NCBI GenBank assembly: GCA_905199445.1
Contig: CAJKGK010000010.1
Span: 1 to 64,000 of the forward strand
DNA: 64,000 bases
Direction of reading: 5' to 3'
From: an uncultured Lachnospiraceae bacterium
GTDB taxonomy: Bacteria > Bacillota > Clostridia > Lachnospirales > Lachnospiraceae
The notes under the pieces were generated by a model. That model ran no database searches, was not told the DNA's origin, and was given only the letters and a program-made list of their open reading frames with translations. Of the stretch, positions 51,236-58,909 are shown one piece after another; the stretch's first letter is position 1, and every line of letters starts with the position of its first letter. The translations under genes were made by a program, and so were the position numbers.

Positions 51236-52468
51236 CTAATACAACGGATACCGATCGGTCAAAGCTCTGACAATAGTCTGAGCATCCTGTCTGTTATTTT
51301 CAAAATCTTTCAAGGTCAAGGCAATGGCCTGGGCAATCTGATCCATATCCTGAACAGTCATTCCTCTGGTTGTTACCGCCGGCGTTCCAAGGCGAATCCC
51401 GCTTGTGACAAAAGGCGACTGAGGATCATCCGGAATCGTATTCTTATTACAGGTAATATGCACTTCATCCAGAAGTTTTTCAGCTTCCTTTCCTGTCAGT
51501 CCCAGATTTCTCAAATCCACAAGCATCAGATGATTGTCCGTGCCTCCGGAAACAATGGTTAAGCCCCGCTTCTGTAATCCTGCACACAATGCCTGAGCAT
51601 TTTCCACAATCCGTTTCTGGTAAACCTTAAATTCTTCGCTAAGTGCCTCTTTAAAAGCCACAGCCTTAGCTGCAATCACATGCATCAGTGGGCCGCCCTG
51701 CGTTCCGGGGAAAATGGCAGAATTCAGCTTCTTGGCAAATGCCTCTGATGACAAAATCATACCGCCTCTTGGGCCCCTTAATGTTTTATGCGTTGTAGTG
51801 GTCGTAAAATGGGCATAAGGAATGGGACTTGGATGAAGCCCGGCTGCAACCAAACCTGCAATATGTGCCATATCCACCATTAAATACGCACCAACTTCAT
51901 CTGCAATTTCTCTGAAACGTTTAAAATCTATTGTTCTACAGTAAGCACTGGCACCGGCAACAATCAGCTTTGGTTTTGCTTCAAGGGCAATGGAACGTAC
52001 CTGATCATAGTCAATGAATCCATGGGCATCCACCCCATAAGGCACACAGTTAAAAACCTTACCCGAATAATTAGCCGGACTTCCGTGAGTTAAATGACCG
52101 CCGTGATCAAGATTCATCCCCATAAATGTATCGCCCGGCTTTAATACCGCCTGAAACACAGCCATATTGGCCTGAGCGCCGGAATGGGGCTGAACATTGA
52201 CATATTCGGCACCAAACAGTTCTTTTGCCCGTTCAATAGCCAGATTCTCCACGATATCCACATATTGGCAGCCACCGTAATAGCGCTTTCCCGGATACCC
52301 TTCGGCGTATTTATTTGTCAGAGGACTTCCCATCGCAGCCATCACCGCTTTACTGACAAAATTTTCTGAAGCAATTAATTCTATATTTCCATTCTGTCTG
52401 CCAATTTCCAGTTCAATCGCCTGAGCGATCTGCGGATCGGCCGTTTTAATTTCATCAAAGGAATACAT
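51236..52468 (-). CDS. glyA: Serine hydroxymethyltransferase GlyA
   Basis: PLP enzyme interconverting serine and glycine while charging tetrahydrofolate with a one-carbon unit. The 410-residue protein has ELIASENF-type N-terminal residues (IELIASENFVSKAV), NKYAEGYPGKRYYGG, the PLP lysine K228 in TTTTTHKTLRGPRGG, and the C-terminal TSGIRLGTPAVTTRG. All match the family closely and the length is normal. A GGAGGTGA ribosome site precedes the ATG. It follows the aspS-DUF1294 pair on the same strand with a 30-bp gap. Confidence 0.97.
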   Translation of the reverse strand: MYSFDEIKTADPQIAQAIELEIGRQNGNIELIASENFVSKAVMAAMGSPLTNKYAEGYPGKRYYGGCQYVDIVENLAIERAKELFGAEYVNVQPHSGAQANMAVFQAVLKPGDTFMGMNLDHGGHLTHGSPANYSGKVFNCVPYGVDAHGFIDYDQVRSIALEAKPKLIVAGASAYCRTIDFKRFREIADEVGAYLMVDMAHIAGLVAAGLHPSPIPYAHFTTTTTHKTLRGPRGGMILSSEAFAKKLNSAIFPGTQGGPLMHVIAAKAVAFKEALSEEFKVYQKRIVENAQALCAGLQKRGLTIVSGGTDNHLMLVDLRNLGLTGKEAEKLLDEVHITCNKNTIPDDPQSPFVTSGIRLGTPAVTTRGMTVQDMDQIAQAIALTLKDFENNRQDAQTIVRALTDRYPLY

Positions 52469-52498
52469 AGGCTCACCTCCAAATATTGTGTTTTTATC

Positions 52499-52780
52499 TT
52501 ACACGAAATACCAGATATATGCAAGTATTAAAATAAATTCCACAATAATTATAACCGGAATTCCGACAGTAAATGTACGATGCCGTGTTTTATGTCTGAA
52601 CGCATACATTCCGGCCAGGACCCCAGGACCACCGCCCAAAACAGCAGTCAGAAAAAAACGGCGCTCGGGAATCCGCCAGAGATTTTTTACAGCCCGGCGT
52701 TTATCCCACAGGCACATCCAAAATCCCAGCAGATTCACCATAACAAGATAGGCAATCACAACCTTAGAAACCGAGGGCAT
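52499..52780 (-). CDS. DUF1294 small membrane protein
   Basis: A 93-residue protein with three predicted membrane helices. The central segment WDKRRAVKNLWRIPERRFFLTAVLGGGPGVLAGMYAFRHKTRHRTFTVGIP carries the complete DUF1294 signature (DK-A, R-PE, GG-G-L-GM--FRHKT). Function unknown; in other proteins the domain is fused to a cold-shock domain. The ATG overlaps the aspS stop codon by one base (TAATG), so its translation is coupled to aspS. Confidence 0.88.
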   Translation of the reverse strand: MPSVSKVVIAYLVMVNLLGFWMCLWDKRRAVKNLWRIPERRFFLTAVLGGGPGVLAGMYAFRHKTRHRTFTVGIPVIIIVEFILILAYIWYFV

Positions 52781-54600
52781 TACTGATGATCTCCCTGGCT
52801 ATCCTTTCCCTCAGCCTCATTGGCACATACCTGGATCGACAGTTCTTTCAGCTGCTTATCCTCCACAAAATCCGGAGCATTTGTCATAAGACAGGAGGCA
52901 TCCTTCACCTTCGGAAAAGCAATGACATCACGGATGCTGTCTTCTTTTGCCATAAGCATAACAAGACGGTCCAGACCATAAGCCAGACCCGCATGAGGCG
53001 GCACACCATATTTGAATGCATTTAACAGGAAGCCAAAACGATCATAAGCATCTTCCTTTGTAAAGCCCAGCACTTCAAACATCTTTTCCTGAATATGATT
53101 CTGGAAAATACGCACACTTCCGCCACCCAGCTCTGTACCATTTAATACAATATCATAAGCCTTGGCACGAACGCGGCCAGGATCTGTATCCAGATATTCC
53201 AGGTCTTCTTCCATAGGCATGGTAAACGGATGGTGCATAGCCGTATAACGTCCCTGTTCTTCAGACCACTCCAGCAGAGGAAATTCTGTTACCCACAGGA
53301 AGTTGTACTGATTTTTATCCAAAAGCCCCAACTGTCCGGCCAGTTCTACACGCAATGCACCCAGAGCATCATAAACGATTTTATTTTTATCGGCAGCAAA
53401 CAGCAAAAGGTCACCCGGTTCACCGTCCATGGCTTTAATCAGTGCAGCCATCTGATCATCTGTCATAAATTTAGCAAAGGAAGACTTCACCGAACCATCC
53501 TCTAAAATAGCTGCATAGGCCAGGCCTTTAGCACCGTAATCCTTAACAAAAGCAGTCAGAGCATCGATCTTTTTACGTGGCATATGTCCCTGCCCTTTAG
53601 CATTGATTCCACGAACACTGCCGCCGTTTTCAACCGCTCCGGTAAACACACCGAAACCACAGTTTCTCACAACATCTGTCACGTCACATAATTCCATGCC
53701 AAAACGGGTATCCGGTTTATCCGAACCAAAACGATCCATGGCTTCCTGCCATGTCATCCTTGGAATAGGCAGCGCCACATCTACATCAAGGATCTCCTTA
53801 AAGACTTTTGCAAGAAGACGTTCATTCACATCGATGACATCATCCACGTCGACAAAGGAAAGTTCCATATCTACCTGTGTAAATTCCGGCTGACGATCCG
53901 CACGTAAATCCTCGTCCCTAAAGCACTTGGCCAGCTGGAAATAACGGTCATAACCGGAAACCATTAAAAGCTGCTTAAACAGCTGCGGAGACTGGGGAAG
54001 CGCATAAAATGTTCCCGGATGCACGCGGCTTGGAACAAGATAGTCTCTGGCACCTTCCGGCGTACTTTTAGTCAGCATAGGCGTCTCGATCTCAAGGAAT
54101 CCTTCCTCAGCCAAAAATGCACGAATCAGTGTCGCCACACGGCTTCTCATCATAATATTTTTCTGCAGGTCCGGACGACGCAGATCAAGGTAGCGGTATT
54201 TCAGACGCAGATCCTCTTTTGTCTTACTGTCCTCTTCAATGGGAAATGGCGGTGTCTCGGACTCGGAAAGGATTCTCAGTTCCTTTGCCCGGATTTCAAT
54301 ATCACCGGTTTTAAGGTTTTCATTGACTGCACCCTGACGTGCTTCAACCTGTCCTACAACAGCAACCACAAATTCACTGCGCAGCTTTTCAGCCTTTTCA
54401 AAGCCTTCTGCCGAAATTTCTCCATCTTCAAAAATAATCTGTAAAATACCGGAACGGTCCCTTAAATCGACAAAAATAATGCCGCCTTTGTTTCTGCTTT
54501 TCTGAACCCATCCCATCACGGTAACTTCCTGTCCAATATTGGCACTGGAAACCTCTGTACAGCGATGGGTACGCTTTAAGCCTTTCATTGATTCTGCCAT
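52780..54600 (-). CDS. aspS: Aspartyl-tRNA synthetase AspS
   Basis: Class IIb synthetase that charges tRNA-Asp. The 606-residue bacterial-type protein has an N-terminal OB anticodon-binding domain (VTVMGWVQKSRNKGGIIFVDLRDR) and motif 2 (FRDEDLRADRQPEFTQVDME). The bacterial GAD insertion lies at about 290-420, and motif 3 is GLAYGLDRLVMLM. AAGGAG precedes the ATG by seven bases. Whether it also charges tRNA-Asn depends on the presence of asnS or gatCAB elsewhere. A terminated structured RNA lies upstream (54737-54850). Confidence 0.97.
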   Translation of the reverse strand: MAESMKGLKRTHRCTEVSSANIGQEVTVMGWVQKSRNKGGIIFVDLRDRSGILQIIFEDGEISAEGFEKAEKLRSEFVVAVVGQVEARQGAVNENLKTGDIEIRAKELRILSESETPPFPIEEDSKTKEDLRLKYRYLDLRRPDLQKNIMMRSRVATLIRAFLAEEGFLEIETPMLTKSTPEGARDYLVPSRVHPGTFYALPQSPQLFKQLLMVSGYDRYFQLAKCFRDEDLRADRQPEFTQVDMELSFVDVDDVIDVNERLLAKVFKEILDVDVALPIPRMTWQEAMDRFGSDKPDTRFGMELCDVTDVVRNCGFGVFTGAVENGGSVRGINAKGQGHMPRKKIDALTAFVKDYGAKGLAYAAILEDGSVKSSFAKFMTDDQMAALIKAMDGEPGDLLLFAADKNKIVYDALGALRVELAGQLGLLDKNQYNFLWVTEFPLLEWSEEQGRYTAMHHPFTMPMEEDLEYLDTDPGRVRAKAYDIVLNGTELGGGSVRIFQNHIQEKMFEVLGFTKEDAYDRFGFLLNAFKYGVPPHAGLAYGLDRLVMLMAKEDSIRDVIAFPKVKDASCLMTNAPDFVEDKQLKELSIQVCANEAEGKDSQGDHQ

Positions 54601-54736
54601 TTTAATTCTCCTTTTTCTGCTAGCTTAACTTAGAATTCGCCCCGTCTCCACAGTGAAAACGAAACAACTTCTTACATCAGCTGAATCTAACGATCAGAAA
54701 ACCCGCTTTTATCACCTAAACTTTTACAGTAAAAAA

Positions 54737-54762
54737 CGTCCCTGACGTAAGTGTCAGGGACG
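54737..54762 (-). terminator. Intrinsic terminator upstream of aspS
   Basis: CGTCCCTGAC-N6-GTCAGGGACG, a 10-bp perfect stem followed on the minus strand by T6. It lies 137 bp before the aspS start, so it either ends the DUF5688 transcript or attenuates aspS. Confidence 0.9.
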
Positions 54763-54850
54763 AATCAACCTGCACTTGTGTCACCGGCCTGTTTATGATC
54801 ATCCGCCCGCGGTACAGGAACGCAGGTAATCTGATATTCAGCTATGCTCT
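54737..54850 (-). ncRNA. Unassigned structured RNA or aspS leader
   Basis: About 114 nt read toward aspS. A candidate promoter (-35 TGGACG, 17 bp, -10 TATAAT) lies within the last codons of the DUF5688 gene and the bases just after them, and a strong terminator ends the element: a perfect 10-bp stem at 54737-54762 with a T6 run. In between, ACCTGC pairs with GCAGGT about 45 bases later, enclosing CCTGT/ACAGG. It contains GTACCGCGGG, which recalls a T-box, but the UGGN and stem I parts are missing. It could be a small RNA or an attenuator of aspS. I do not recognise the class. Confidence 0.45.
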
Positions 54851-54860
54851 TTACGGCTTA

Positions 54861-55808
54861 TTATAGCAAGTTCCCCTCCTTTCGTCCAGTACAATTTATA
54901 ATTTTATGCTGATCACGGCTGTAATAGTAAACATGATCCGACAATATTTCATCGGCCTGGACAACCGTCTGGTTGGCCTCACCTACAATCTGCTCCAGAT
55001 GCAAAACATCCAAATCGGTTTCATCGGTCACAAGAATGACCTCATGGATGGAGCTGGGAAGTATGTAAAAATCATGCCCTTGTGTCCGGGCAAAACCATC
55101 CAGAATATCTGTATAGCATATGCTGCAGGCACCGTTAATCCGATGACTGTTTGTAAGAATATACATCTGTCTGTCCGACTGCGGGGCCAGCAGCTTTAGA
55201 CAGTCTTCATCCGGCATCATCTCCTTTAAAACTTCTCTCATATTTTTAATTACCGGCGGAAACAGGCACCGGGAATTTTTACAGGCTAAAACATACAGAT
55301 CTTCCTCACCCACCCCCCACCGTTCCATCATCTCGCGTGAAATAAGTGCTGTAGAAATTCCAAAGGAATTTTGTCCGGTTAAAATCCTATAGGTAATAGC
55401 CAGATCACATATATACCTGTGGGGACAGGCATTAAGCATCGCCATATTTCTCGGCGCATTAATGAGCCGCATCACAATCTGCCCCCGAACCCGTTCAAAA
55501 TTCTCGAGCTCCCATGGTTCCAGCATATCACGGCACAAGACATCCTTACCGCATCCCCCCGCAATTTGGGTCATCACCTGCTCAATATCGGCATCCTGGC
55601 AGTATTCCTCAAAGTATGCCCCCAGATAAAGCAGCGGCCGGGCCGGACAGTCGCGGTAGCTTACCTTCAGGGCGTCTGTTACAATCTCATTATTTTTCAC
55701 AGCAGGAACAAGTTCAATATCTCTGATCGTATCATCATTCAGATAATCTTCAATGTGATTCAAGACATAATCTACAAACTGCGGGTACTTCAAAATTTCT
55801 TTATTCAT
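54861..55808 (-). CDS. DUF5688 family protein
   Basis: A 315-residue soluble protein with no known activity, of a family frequent in Lachnospiraceae and usually present in several copies. Recognised by the C-terminal pattern QMYILTNSHRINGACSICYTDILD...DFYILPSSIHEVILV and the closing ...VYYYSRDQHKI. The N-terminal half is acidic and helical, and the middle carries ICDLAITYRI. Starts with ATG 53 bp after a short A/T-rich gap from its upstream region. It may lie upstream of aspS in one transcript. Confidence 0.75.
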   Translation of the reverse strand: MNKEILKYPQFVDYVLNHIEDYLNDDTIRDIELVPAVKNNEIVTDALKVSYRDCPARPLLYLGAYFEEYCQDADIEQVMTQIAGGCGKDVLCRDMLEPWELENFERVRGQIVMRLINAPRNMAMLNACPHRYICDLAITYRILTGQNSFGISTALISREMMERWGVGEEDLYVLACKNSRCLFPPVIKNMREVLKEMMPDEDCLKLLAPQSDRQMYILTNSHRINGACSICYTDILDGFARTQGHDFYILPSSIHEVILVTDETDLDVLHLEQIVGEANQTVVQADEILSDHVYYYSRDQHKIINCTGRKEGNLL

Positions 55809-55943
55809 ATTTCTTTGTTCATCATTCTTTCCTTACACTTGCCAAAGTATAAAAACAGCTAAAAAACAGGGGTTTCAGTCATCCATCCCGGGATAAAAGA
55901 GGGAAATAAGAATTCTCATTAATCGAAAAAAATTTGGAAAAAG

Positions 55944-55979
55944 GAAAAGCATCCTCAGAAAATTTTCTTAAGATGCTTT
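55944..55979 (-). terminator. Terminator after tcdA
   Basis: AAAAGCATC pairs with GATGCTTTT (55944-55952, 55971-55979) around an inner palindrome AGAAAATTTTCT, followed on the minus strand by a T-rich stretch. About 100 bp beyond the tcdA stop; it ends the recJ-to-tcdA cluster. The 269-bp gap otherwise shows nothing I can name. Confidence 0.7.
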
Positions 55980-56077
55980 TATTATACATAATTCTTTAAA
56001 TTTTACAATAACAATCCATCGCAAGTTTCGACAGATGCAGTTCATAAACATCCGTTAAATATACGATAAACGACGCC

Positions 56078-56803
56078 CTACATCGTCAGGTCTCGAATCA
56101 CCGCCCCGGCAATCATCAAACCGGCGACAGAGGGCACAAAGGCAATGCTTCCAGGCGAAACCCGTTTTCTGTTCAGGGACTGTTCATCATTTCCAGGATC
56201 CGCCACCGGCTTAACCGGAAGCTCATCGGAGTATAAAACCTTGACCCTGCGAATCTGACGTTTTTTAAGCTCACGGCGCATAACCTTTGCCAGAGGACAT
56301 ACACTGGTTTTTTCGATATCCGTAATAAAAAGCCGCTCCGGATGCAGCTTATTTCCCACACCCATGGAGCTGATGACCGGCACCCCAAAAGCTTTGGCCC
56401 GCTCAATCAGCAGCAGCTTGGAGGTCACCGTATCAATGGCATCTACAATGTAATCATAGGCTTCAAAAGGAAACGACTCAATCGTCCCACTGTCCACAAA
56501 ACACTCCCACACATTCACCCTGGCCTTCGGATTAATATCCATGATCCGCTCCTTCATAACCGCCACCTTCGGACGCCCCACGGTAGAATGAAGCGCAATA
56601 ATCTGGCGATTAATATTACTCAGACAAACAAGATCATTATCCACAATATCCAGTGTTCCCACACCGCTTCTGGCCAGAGCTTCCACCACATAGGAGCCAA
56701 CGCCGCCAACGCCGAACACGGCAATTCGGGCCGCACTCAGACGTTCCATGGCCGCATCGCCAATCAATGCCTGGGTCCGGACAAATTCTTTTTCCTGTTT
56801 CAT
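56078..56803 (-). CDS. tcdA: tRNA threonylcarbamoyladenosine dehydratase TcdA
   Basis: E1-like enzyme that dehydrates t6A37 to its cyclic form using ATP. The 241-residue product has the Rossmann nucleotide motif FGVGGVGSYVVEALARSGVG, the INRQIIAL segment, DAIDTVTSKLLLI and the C-terminal GSIAFVPSVAGLMIAGAVI. Start placed at the ATG at 56803 (AAAGGTGG upstream). In Bacillus the homologue (yrvM) adjoins aspS and the 6S RNA gene bsrA, and the same three genes lie within 8 kb here. It works on the same tRNA position as MtaB at the window's left end. Confidence 0.92.
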   Translation of the reverse strand: MKQEKEFVRTQALIGDAAMERLSAARIAVFGVGGVGSYVVEALARSGVGTLDIVDNDLVCLSNINRQIIALHSTVGRPKVAVMKERIMDINPKARVNVWECFVDSGTIESFPFEAYDYIVDAIDTVTSKLLLIERAKAFGVPVISSMGVGNKLHPERLFITDIEKTSVCPLAKVMRRELKKRQIRRVKVLYSDELPVKPVADPGNDEQSLNRKRVSPGSIAFVPSVAGLMIAGAVIRDLTM

Positions 56804-56814
56804 TAAGACCACCT

Positions 56815-58254
56815 TTATGACAGCTTCAGCTGTGCCTTTCTCTCGATCATTTCATCAAAGCGCTCGATATAATCTTTGACATTTTTAACATTTTCAATCC
56901 GTTCAATCCGGTTTTCTCCAGGAATCACAATCTTTGTGGAAGCGCCGGCGCCAATCCCTACAATCGTCTGCTTTTCTTCCATAATAAGAATATTATAAAG
57001 TCCCTCACGCCCGGGTTTGGCATAACCTACATTTTCCAGATTGCCTGCAATATTTTTCTGACGGTAAAGATAATATGGCGCCATTCCCATGGTTCTTGCA
57101 CTGTGAACAGACAGACTAATCATTCGGTTTACCTCTGCCTGGCCTGTAAATTTAAACTGCGCTCTGTTCTGATTCAAATAAGCCGCCCGCTTCACAGCCA
57201 GAGAATGAACGGTCATACTGTCCGGACCCATAGCCTGAATTTTAGCCAGCGTTTCCTCCATATCCTGACAGGTTTCACCCGGAAGACCGGCAATCAAATC
57301 CATATTAATGTTTTTAAAGCCCGCCACCCTGGCCATAACAAAAGCCTCTTCAATCTGCTCTGTTGTATGCTTTCTTCCGATTAAATCCAATGTTTCCTGC
57401 TTCATGGTCTGAGGGTTAATGGAAATACGGTCAATGCCATAGGACTTGATCACTCTTAACTTGTCCATTGTAATACTATCCGGCCGTCCGGCCTCAATGG
57501 TGATTTCCCGGATTTTTGAAAAATCCCATGCCTGTGAAAGTTTATGAAGGAGTCTGTCCATTTGTGATGCATTCAAAGATGTGGGTGTCCCACCACCCAT
57601 ATACAGCGTCAGCAGCTCCCGATTCGTAGGAATAGCGGATACATAATCAATTTCTTTGCACAAAACATCCAGATATTCATCAACCCGTTTCTTCCATACA
57701 GATAAAGGAAAGGATGAAAAGGAGCAGTAAGCGCAGATTGTAGGGCAAAATGGAATTCCCACATACAGACTGTACGTCCGGTCATAATCCAGATCTTTAA
57801 GAATCCGCTGTTCATTTGCTGCCACCTCGGTACACAGATTAAACTTTTCATCCGACAAATAGTACTCATCTTTAAAATATTGAGCCATCACATTTCTGCT
57901 CATGCCCTGTTCCAAAAGGTTCATGGCAATTTTTGTAGGCCGTATGCCTGTCAGTGTGCCCCAGGGCAGCGTCTGTCCCGTATAAGCTGAAAGACAGCTG
58001 TAAAGCAGCCGTTTAAGCTGATTTTTTCCTTTTTTAAAATCCGAAAGATCACAGCTTCCTTCTCTTTGAGAAAGAATACTGTTGGAATTTTCAAGAGTTA
58101 TATTCACCTGCTTTTCGTCCGGCGAAAAAATGACCCGGACAAGATACGGATCGGCTTTTCCGTCAAGAACAATTTTCTCTCCCGGAAAAAATGCCATCGT
58201 CAATGCCCGGATGTCATTTTCATAGCTGGACTGATTTAAAATAAGTCCAATCAT
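56815..58254 (-). CDS. hemZ: Coproporphyrinogen dehydrogenase HemZ (radical SAM)
   Basis: Radical-SAM protein of the HemN superfamily, HemZ branch. The 479-residue product from the ATG at 58254 has an N-terminal domain of about 150 residues peculiar to HemZ, ending LPWGTLTGIRPTKI. The radical-SAM core follows with C-x3-C-x2-C in PFCPTICAYCSFSSF, YMGGGTPTSL and the ...TVHSLAVKRAAYLN region. AGGAG lies 11 bases upstream. The exact reaction of HemZ is less certain than that of HemN. With hemW it is the second such protein in the window. It is packed between MBL and tcdA genes with gaps of 11-13 bp. Confidence 0.9.
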   Translation of the reverse strand: MIGLILNQSSYENDIRALTMAFFPGEKIVLDGKADPYLVRVIFSPDEKQVNITLENSNSILSQREGSCDLSDFKKGKNQLKRLLYSCLSAYTGQTLPWGTLTGIRPTKIAMNLLEQGMSRNVMAQYFKDEYYLSDEKFNLCTEVAANEQRILKDLDYDRTYSLYVGIPFCPTICAYCSFSSFPLSVWKKRVDEYLDVLCKEIDYVSAIPTNRELLTLYMGGGTPTSLNASQMDRLLHKLSQAWDFSKIREITIEAGRPDSITMDKLRVIKSYGIDRISINPQTMKQETLDLIGRKHTTEQIEEAFVMARVAGFKNINMDLIAGLPGETCQDMEETLAKIQAMGPDSMTVHSLAVKRAAYLNQNRAQFKFTGQAEVNRMISLSVHSARTMGMAPYYLYRQKNIAGNLENVGYAKPGREGLYNILIMEEKQTIVGIGAGASTKIVIPGENRIERIENVKNVKDYIERFDEMIERKAQLKLS

Positions 58255-58267
58255 TTTTATTTTTCTC

Positions 58268-58897
58268 CTATTGTACAAATGGATTATTCTTTTTTTCCCA
58301 GCCAATGGTTGTCTCGGGACCATGTCCCGGCAGTACAGACACATCATCTTCCAGGACAAATAACTTTTCACGGACGGAACGCACCAGGGTATGCATACTT
58401 CCCATAGGGAAATCCGTTCGTCCTACGGAATCAGCAAAAAGTGTATCTCCTGAAATCAGGATTTTTGCCTCATCTATATAATAACTGACACCGCCTGGAG
58501 TATGTCCCGGCGTGTGAAGCACCTGAATTTTTACGCCTGCAATCTCAAGCATCTGACCATCTGTCACCGGATGATCCGCCTTCATATGCACTGGACTGCC
58601 AAACATGGTACTCAAATTAAACGCCGGATTTTCCAGCACTTCCTGCTCAGCCTCATGAGCATAAACAGGAAGATTATACTTCTCCTTTAAGTCTCTGACA
58701 GCCATGATATGATCATAATGGCCATGGGTAAGCAAAATAGCCGCCGGATGAAGCCCCTCCCGCTCAATATAGCGGATCAGACGGTCTCCCTCGGCTCCCG
58801 GATCAAAAATCAGCGTATCCAAAGTATCTTTTCTTATCCCCAGATAGCAATTGGTACCCAACATACCAAGGGACATTGATTGAATTTCAAATTCCAT
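58268..58897 (-). CDS. MBL-fold hydrolase (glyoxalase II-like)
   Basis: A 209-residue metallo-beta-lactamase-fold hydrolase. Metal ligands are seen in LTHGHYDHI, in the HTPGHTPGGVSYY histidine, in the SGDTLFADSVGRTDFP aspartate and in VLPGHGPET. The pattern is that of GloB-type thioester hydrolases, but the C-terminal glutathione-binding domain is missing. The substrate is therefore probably not glutathione-linked. It lies 12 bp after rel and 13 bp before hemZ, a conserved neighbourhood in Clostridia. Confidence 0.88.
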   Translation of the reverse strand: MEFEIQSMSLGMLGTNCYLGIRKDTLDTLIFDPGAEGDRLIRYIEREGLHPAAILLTHGHYDHIMAVRDLKEKYNLPVYAHEAEQEVLENPAFNLSTMFGSPVHMKADHPVTDGQMLEIAGVKIQVLHTPGHTPGGVSYYIDEAKILISGDTLFADSVGRTDFPMGSMHTLVRSVREKLFVLEDDVSVLPGHGPETTIGWEKKNNPFVQ

Positions 58898-58909
58898 AGA
58901 AGCCTCCTT

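Noticed and set aside
54800..54850. T-box riboswitch for aspS
   Set aside because: GTACCGCGGG recalls the T-box ACCGCG, but the UGGN that pairs with the tRNA end is absent, and there is too little room for stem I between the DUF5688 stop and the terminator.
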